64,000 bases of DNA from Alistipes sp. Its GTDB lineage: Bacteria; Bacteroidota; Bacteroidia; Bacteroidales; Rikenellaceae. Position 1 is the stretch's first letter. Each line of letters starts with the position of its first letter. Below, piece by piece: positions 59,387-64,000 of the stretch. Location of the stretch: assembly GCA_017483225.1 (NCBI GenBank), contig JAFULF010000002.1:21637-85636 (forward strand), written 5' to 3'. Both the position numbers and the translations under genes were made by a program. The notes below the pieces were generated by a model, which worked only from the letters and a program-made list of their open reading frames with translations, did not search any database and was not told the DNA's origin.

Positions 59387-60514
59387 ATGAAGGCACTTCG
59401 TAATATTGTTGATAAATTGAAGCCTACTTTCTCCAAAGGCGGAAAGTTGGCCTTCCTCGAATCGACTTTTGACGGATTCGAGACCTTCTTGTTCGTTCCT
59501 AACAAGACCACGCAGCACGGTGCACACGTGCGTGACTGCAACGATATGAAGCGTACTATGATTGTCGTAGTATTGGCTCTCGTACCTTGCTTGCTCTTCG
59601 GCTGCTACAACACCGGTATTCAGGTGGGTCTTGAAGGCTGGACAGCATTCCTCTACGGTCTGGTTCGCATCCTGCCTATGATTGCCACTTCGTACATCGT
59701 AGGTCTGGGTATCGAGTTTACCGCAGCACAGCTTCGTGGCCACGCTATCAACGAGGGCTTCCTCGTGTCGGGTCTGCTCATTCCGCTGGTAATGCCTGTA
59801 AGCACCCCTATCTGGATGGTTGCTCTCGGTACTGCCTTCGCCGTAATCTTCGGCAAGGAGGTATTCGGTGGTACCGGTATGAATGTATTCAACCCTGCCG
59901 TTTTGGCCCGTGCATTCGTATTCTTCGCCTACACTCCGCAGATGTCGGGTGAGACCGTTTGGTTCTCCGACTGGAAGATGTTTGGTGCCGTAGATGCTCA
60001 GACCGGTGCTACCGCTTTGGAGCAGTTGGCAACCAAGGGCGAGATGCAGTGGAGCGCACTCGACGCATTCCTCGGCTTCATCCCAGGTTCGTTTGGTGAG
60101 ACTTCGACACTGGCAATCCTTATCGGTGCCGCTATTCTGCTTCTCACGGGCGTTGCTTCGTGGAAGACTATGGTGTCGGTATTTGTCGGTGGTGCTGCAA
60201 CCGCTTACTTGTTCGGCGCATTCGGTGCATTTGACTACCCTGCATACTATCACCTGCTCGTTGGTGGTTTCGCTTTCGGTGCCGTATTTATGGCTACTGA
60301 CCCTGTAACCTCCGCACAGACCTCTACCGGTAAGTATATCGTAGGTTTCCTCACAGGTGCTATTGCAATTCTGATTCGTCAGGTGAACCCTGCATATCCG
60401 GAGGGTATGATGCTCTCTATTCTGTTTATGAACGCACTGGCTCCGCTTATCGACTACTACGTAGTTGAGGCTAACATCCGCCGTCGTCAGAATCGTGTTA
60501 AAACCGTTAAATAG
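59387..60514 (+). CDS. nqrB: Na+-NQR subunit B, covalent FMN site
   Basis: 375 residues with about ten membrane helices. The start MKALRNIVDKLKPTFSKGG and block HVRDCNDMKRTMI are typical. The covalent FMN site is Thr209 in DAQTGATAL (~203-211), the S/T-G-A-T pattern flavinylated by ApbE (no apbE in this window). KEVFGGTGMNVFNPAVLARAF (~158-178) and MATDPVTSAQTSTGKYIVG (~300) are further family hallmarks. NqrB carries the Na+ path and binds riboflavin and quinone inhibitors. It abuts nqrA with no gap. Confidence 0.96.
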   Translation: MKALRNIVDKLKPTFSKGGKLAFLESTFDGFETFLFVPNKTTQHGAHVRDCNDMKRTMIVVVLALVPCLLFGCYNTGIQVGLEGWTAFLYGLVRILPMIATSYIVGLGIEFTAAQLRGHAINEGFLVSGLLIPLVMPVSTPIWMVALGTAFAVIFGKEVFGGTGMNVFNPAVLARAFVFFAYTPQMSGETVWFSDWKMFGAVDAQTGATALEQLATKGEMQWSALDAFLGFIPGSFGETSTLAILIGAAILLLTGVASWKTMVSVFVGGAATAYLFGAFGAFDYPAYYHLLVGGFAFGAVFMATDPVTSAQTSTGKYIVGFLTGAIAILIRQVNPAYPEGMMLSILFMNALAPLIDYYVVEANIRRRQNRVKTVK

Positions 60515-60528
60515 GAAGGAGAATCATT

Positions 60529-61260
60529 ATGAAAGTAAATACAAACAGTAATACCTATATTATTATCTACTCGGTAGTAATGGTAGTTATCGTTGCAGTG
60601 CTTCTTTCGCTCGCTTCCCTCGGTTTGAAGGAGCGTCAGGATGCAAATATTCTCAACGAGAAGCAGACGCAGATTGTAAAGGCACTCGGCGAGGACCCTG
60701 CAACCGTTGCTTATGGCGACGTTATCACGAAGGCTGCATTGCTCGATGCTTCGGGCGCAGTTGTTTCGGAGGATGAGAAGGAGGTTTTCGCTGCACTGAA
60801 CGACTTGAAGGCGAGCTTCGAGGCGGGCAAGTACCCTATCTTCGTTGCCACCTCGGGCGTAGTTGCTCCACTCTACGGAGCCGGTCTTTGGGGTCCAATT
60901 TGGGGCTATATCGCTCTGGATACCGATATGAATACCGTAAAGGGTATCGTACTCGACCACTCGGGCGAGACTCCCGGTTTGGGCGCAGAGATTACCACTG
61001 CAAAGCACCAGGCACAGTATGTAGGCAAGAGCATCTTCGAGGGCGAGGAGCTGGTTGGTATCACCTTGAAGAAGGGCGGTGCCGACAAGGGTAGCCTCCA
61101 CGAGGTAGATGCCATCTCCGGTGGTACCAAGACCTGCGACGGTGTATCGGCAATGATTCAGTCGAGCCTTAACTATTACAAGCCTTATTTCGACGCTGCA
61201 CGTGCCACTACCGACACAGCAGCAGAGGTTGAGGCAGAGTCTAACGTAGTAAACGAGTAA
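60529..61260 (+). CDS. nqrC: Na+-NQR subunit C, covalent FMN site
   Basis: 243 residues. One N-terminal membrane helix (~10-32), then the periplasmic FMN-binding domain. The flavinylation site is Thr200 in AISGGTKTCDGV, where the family has SGAT; the middle alanine is glycine here. PLYGAGLWGPIWGYIALDTD (~114-133) and DHSGETPGLGAEI (~143-155) are diagnostic. A C-terminal acidic/threonine-rich tail (TTDTAAEVEAESN) is an addition. It receives electrons toward NqrB. Gaps of 14 bp to nqrB and 4 bp to nqrD. Confidence 0.95.
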   Translation: MKVNTNSNTYIIIYSVVMVVIVAVLLSLASLGLKERQDANILNEKQTQIVKALGEDPATVAYGDVITKAALLDASGAVVSEDEKEVFAALNDLKASFEAGKYPIFVATSGVVAPLYGAGLWGPIWGYIALDTDMNTVKGIVLDHSGETPGLGAEITTAKHQAQYVGKSIFEGEELVGITLKKGGADKGSLHEVDAISGGTKTCDGVSAMIQSSLNYYKPYFDAARATTDTAAEVEAESNVVNE

Positions 61261-61264
61261 AACA

Positions 61265-61894
61265 ATGGCAAGTAAGAGTTTGAAAAATTTGACAGCGCCA
61301 CTCAGTGGCAACAACCCTGTCATCGTGCAGATTCTGGGAATCTGCTCCTCTTTGGCGGTTACCGTGCAACTCAAGCCTGCAATTGTGATGGGCTTGTCCG
61401 TAATGGTTGTTACCGCATTCTCCAACCTCGTAATGTCGCTGTTGCGTAACGGTGTACCTTCACGTATCCGTATCATCGTACAGCTGGTCGTTATCGCTGC
61501 GTTGGTAATCTTGGTGGACCAAGTACTCAAAGCATATGTATATGATGTATCGAAGCAGTTGTCGGTATATGTCGGTCTGATTATCACCAACTGTATCGTG
61601 ATGGGTCGTGTAGAGGCCTTCGCTTTGCAGAACAAGCCGTGGGATTCGTTCCTCGACGGTATTGGTAACGGTCTGGGCTATGCCGCAATTTTGGTCATCA
61701 TCGCTTTGGTTCGTGAGTTGCTTGGCTCCGGCTCTTTGATGGGCTTCCGCATCATCCCGGAGAGTATGTACATCGCAGAGGGTGGTTTCTACTCCAACTG
61801 CGGTATTATGCTCTTCCCTCCGATGGCTCTTATCATCGTAGGCTGCATCATCTGGGCTCACCGTTCATTCAATAAGGATTTACAGGAAAAATAG
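61265..61894 (+). CDS. nqrD: Na+-NQR subunit D
   Basis: 209 residues, six membrane helices. NPVIVQILGICSSLAVTVQLKPA (~18-40) is one half of the inverted pair of motifs that NqrD and NqrE share with RnfE/RnfA, including the conserved G-[IL]-C-[SP] cysteine that helps hold an iron centre between the two subunits. ITNCIVMGRVEAFA (~107-120) is the second such block. It lies 4 bp after nqrC and 11 bp before nqrE. Confidence 0.95.
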   Translation: MASKSLKNLTAPLSGNNPVIVQILGICSSLAVTVQLKPAIVMGLSVMVVTAFSNLVMSLLRNGVPSRIRIIVQLVVIAALVILVDQVLKAYVYDVSKQLSVYVGLIITNCIVMGRVEAFALQNKPWDSFLDGIGNGLGYAAILVIIALVRELLGSGSLMGFRIIPESMYIAEGGFYSNCGIMLFPPMALIIVGCIIWAHRSFNKDLQEK

Positions 61895-61905
61895 GAGGAT
61901 AGAGT

Positions 61906-62514
61906 ATGGAAACATTGAATTTATTTGTTCGCTCGATTTTTATCGACAATATGGTGTTCGCATTCTTCTTCGGAATGTGCTCCTATATCGCTGTATCCAA
62001 ATCTGTAAAGACGGCTCTCGGTTTGGGTCTTGCCGTAACATTCGTGCAGACTATGACCGTGCCTCTCAACTATCTGCTCAACGAGTATGTACTCGGCCCT
62101 GATGCATTGGTTGAGGGTGTAGATTTGAGCTTCCTCTCCTTCATCGTCTTTATCGCCGTTATCGCTGCCTTTACGCAGTTGGTGGAGATGGTGGTTGAGA
62201 AGTTCTCGCCTACGCTTTACAATCAGCTCGGTATCTTCCTCCCTCTGATTGCTGTAAACTGCGCCATCATGGGTGGCTCGCTCTTTATGCAGCAGATGGT
62301 AGGTGCCGGTGAGATTAACAACTTCGGACAGTCGGTAGTATATGGACTCGGTTCGGGTATTGGCTGGTGGATTGCTATCGTGATGATGGCTGCTATCCGT
62401 GAGCGTTGTACCTACTCCAACATCCCTGCTGCTCTCAAAGGTCCGGGTATTGCGTTTATCATCACCGGTCTGCTCGGTATCGCATTTATGATTTTCTCCG
62501 GTATTCAGTTGTAA
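61906..62514 (+). CDS. nqrE: Na+-NQR subunit E
   Basis: 202 residues, six membrane helices. Start METLNLFVRSIFIDNMVFAFFFGMCSYIAVSKSV carries the conserved cysteine motif (G-M-C-S) at ~24-27. AVNCAIMGGSLFMQQ (~119-133) is the second. These pair with NqrD motifs around the intramembrane iron site. The rest (YGLGSGIGWWIAIVMMAAIRE, ~148-168) is typical of NqrE/RnfA. 11 bp after nqrD and 21 bp before nqrF. Confidence 0.96.
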   Translation: METLNLFVRSIFIDNMVFAFFFGMCSYIAVSKSVKTALGLGLAVTFVQTMTVPLNYLLNEYVLGPDALVEGVDLSFLSFIVFIAVIAAFTQLVEMVVEKFSPTLYNQLGIFLPLIAVNCAIMGGSLFMQQMVGAGEINNFGQSVVYGLGSGIGWWIAIVMMAAIRERCTYSNIPAALKGPGIAFIITGLLGIAFMIFSGIQL

Positions 62515-62535
62515 ACCTTTATAAAGAGTAAAAAA

Positions 62536-63792
62536 ATGGGAAAAGTAATTTTATTTGCAATCGTTGCCTTTCTTGCAGTGACACTCTTGCTGGTGGCCCT
62601 GCTGCTCTTTGCAAAGGCAAAACTTACCTCATCGGGCAAGGTCAGCATCGACATCAATGACGGCAAGAAGGTCGTAGAGGTCGAGGCAGGCGGTAATCTG
62701 CTCGCAACTCTTGCAACTGCCGACATCTTCCTCCCATCCGCTTGTGGTGGTAAGGGTGCCTGCGGTCAGTGCAAGTGTCAGGTTCTCGAAGGCGGTGGCG
62801 AGGTATTGCCGACCGAGAAGGGATTCTTCAACCGTGCGCAGATTCGCAACCACTGGCGTCTGGGCTGCCAGGTGAAGGTTAAGGAGAATATGAAAATCTC
62901 CGTTCCTGATTCTGTTCTCAGCATCAAGAAGTGGGAGTGCGAGGTGGTTTCCAACCACAACGTAGCAACCTTCATCAAGGAGTTTGTCGTTAAACTTCCT
63001 GAGGGCGAGCACCTCAACTTCCGCTCGGGTGGTTACATCCAGATTGACGTACCTGCAATCACCGTTGATTACAAGGATATCGACGTTGACCCACAGTACG
63101 AGGAGGATTGGGTTAAGTTCGGCTTGCGTGACTTGAAGATGGTTAATCCGGAGCCACAGGTTCGTGCATACTCTTGCGCAACCTACCCTGCCGAGGGTGA
63201 TATCATCCGTCTGAACGTGCGTATCGCAACCCCTCCATTTGGTCCGGACCGCAAGATGTTGCCGGTGAATCCGGGTGTATGTTCGTCGTACATCTACTCG
63301 CTCAAACCGGGCGACAAGATTACGATGTCGGGACCTTTTGGCGAGTTCTTCTTGCCGGATAACCTTCCGGATGACCAGGAGCTCATCTTCATCGGTGGTG
63401 GTGCCGGTATGGCTCCTATGCGTAGCCACATTATGCACTTGTTCAAGACCGAGAAGACGAAGCGCCCTGTTACCTTCTGGTACGGAGCCCGCTCACTCAA
63501 AGAGGCGTTCTATTTGGAGGATTACGCAGAAATCGAGCGTGACTTCCCTAACTTCAAGTTCAACCTCGCTCTCGACCGTCCGGATCCGGAGGCAGATGCA
63601 GCAGGCGTTGACTACAAGGTGGGATTCGTTCACAACGTACTCTTCGAGAACTACTTGAAGAACCACGAGGATCCGGAGGGATGTATCTACCTTATGTGTG
63701 GACCTCCGATGATGGTCGCTTCGGTAGAGAAGCTGCTTGATTCGCTCGGTGTTCCACCGGAGAATATTCTCTACGATAACTTCGGCGCATAG
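62536..63792 (+). CDS. nqrF: Na+-NQR subunit F, NADH dehydrogenase module
   Basis: 418 residues. One N-terminal membrane helix (~4-26), then a 2Fe-2S ferredoxin domain (LPSACGGKGACGQCKCQVLEGG at ~72-93 plus Cys ~114 in WRLGCQVKV). A ferredoxin-reductase-like FAD domain follows (RAYSCATYPAEG ~212-223), then an NADH domain (IFIGGGAGMAPMRSHI, ~287-302; YLMCGPPMMVAS, ~385). It oxidises NADH and passes electrons to the membrane subunits. The C-terminus ILYDNFGA is as expected. Last gene of the operon; a strong hairpin follows 19 bp later. Confidence 0.96.
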   Translation: MGKVILFAIVAFLAVTLLLVALLLFAKAKLTSSGKVSIDINDGKKVVEVEAGGNLLATLATADIFLPSACGGKGACGQCKCQVLEGGGEVLPTEKGFFNRAQIRNHWRLGCQVKVKENMKISVPDSVLSIKKWECEVVSNHNVATFIKEFVVKLPEGEHLNFRSGGYIQIDVPAITVDYKDIDVDPQYEEDWVKFGLRDLKMVNPEPQVRAYSCATYPAEGDIIRLNVRIATPPFGPDRKMLPVNPGVCSSYIYSLKPGDKITMSGPFGEFFLPDNLPDDQELIFIGGGAGMAPMRSHIMHLFKTEKTKRPVTFWYGARSLKEAFYLEDYAEIERDFPNFKFNLALDRPDPEADAAGVDYKVGFVHNVLFENYLKNHEDPEGCIYLMCGPPMMVASVEKLLDSLGVPPENILYDNFGA

Positions 63793-63811
63793 TCGAAGCA
63801 CATACCATAAA

Positions 63812-63861
63812 AAGAGCGTGTCCAACAAGTTTTCGGACACGCTCTTTCTTTTCAGAAGTTG
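63812..63861. repeat. 50-bp repeat with GCGTGTCC hairpin, copy 3 (nqr terminator)
   Basis: Exact reverse complement of 53311-53360. The hairpin AAGAGCGTGTCC/GGACACGCTCTT (63812-63846) followed by TCTTTT probably terminates the nqr operon. Confidence 0.85.
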
Positions 63862-63914
63862 GCTTAATGGTCAAAAAAGAGACCTGCGAAAGGGGGTAAA
63901 ATGTTGAGATATAG

Positions 63915-63977
63915 TATATTTGCAGTATTTATAATTATTATGGACAAAAAGGTGCTCTCGTTGCGGGAGTTCTAATG
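63915..63977 (+). promoter_or_regulatory. Possible promoter and short start of the next gene
   Basis: TATATTTG (63915-63922) is a perfect -7 element without a -33 TTTG. An 11-codon frame (MDKKVLSLREF) runs from ATG 63940 to TAA 63975, whose last A starts another ATG whose frame runs off the window. Too little is visible to say what the gene is. Confidence 0.3.
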
Positions 63978-64000
63978 TGGTCCGTAAGGGCATTTGGCGG

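Overview
The window looks like a GC-rich member of the Bacteroidales, most likely Alistipes or a close Rikenellaceae relative. This rests on the gene families (Na+-translocating NQR, Ser-type sulfatases with an anaerobic maturase, fimbrillin-like and FISUMP-like lipoproteins, OstA-like/SurA envelope genes, HECLGH-type dipeptidyl peptidase III). It also rests on promoters of the Bacteroidota type, TTTG-N19-TAnnTTTG, which I can read directly at several sites. The genus is an inference; no database search was possible.

Layout: 1-4064 (+) holds a 5'-truncated YhbP-like gene, ispD, a membrane PH-like protein, a membrane LytTR regulator and a long-chain acyl-CoA ligase. valS follows on the minus strand (4138-6765). 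At 7059-10863 (+) lies a 47-residue peptide gene, then a very large modular secreted lipoprotein whose frame runs, across one TGA, into a DNA/RNA non-specific endonuclease domain. 11251-20557 (+) is a tight run: lon, kdsB, kdsA, kdsD, glpT-like, ubiD-like and an HhH protein. rpsU and a small coiled-coil membrane protein follow. An AspT/YidE-type transporter (-) and a sulfatase lipoprotein (+) diverge at 23.1 kb. 24967-28473 (-) is the methionine cluster metY-metX-hom, and 28517-33462 (-) is an outer-membrane biogenesis cluster (two SurA/PpiC-type proteins and an OstA-like protein).

33827-36219 (-) carries an SDR with a zinc-ribbon tail and a CPBP protease. 36431-40054 (+) carries a GIN-domain protein and an AddB-like Fe-S nuclease. 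A CDGSH protein (-) diverges from a FISUMP-like lipoprotein (+), followed by a pRiA4b ORF-3-like protein, miaA and tRNA-Leu(UAA), which is a predicted MiaA substrate. 44224-48686 (-) is an operon of two paralogous sulfatases and their radical SAM maturase. Dipeptidyl peptidase III and an omega-amidase-like hydrolase (-) come next, then purA (+).

53.1-55.5 kb is an AT-rich accessory island: three small envelope genes of unknown function, with two ~200-bp direct repeats placed upstream of the first and the third. 55582-57844 (-) holds a 2-hydroxyacid dehydrogenase, tcdA and a TatD-family gene. The complete nqrABCDEF operon fills 58043-63792.

The main non-genic theme is a family of mosaic intergenic elements. 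Each combines 9-10 bp tandem units of TTAAGG/TTAGGG type, inverted in the second half, with GCGC-containing ends and a strong GCGTGTCC hairpin. They occur near 10.9, 33.6, 53.3, 54.7, 55.4 and 63.8 kb. I see no CRISPR array, no intact insertion sequence, no rRNA and no prophage.
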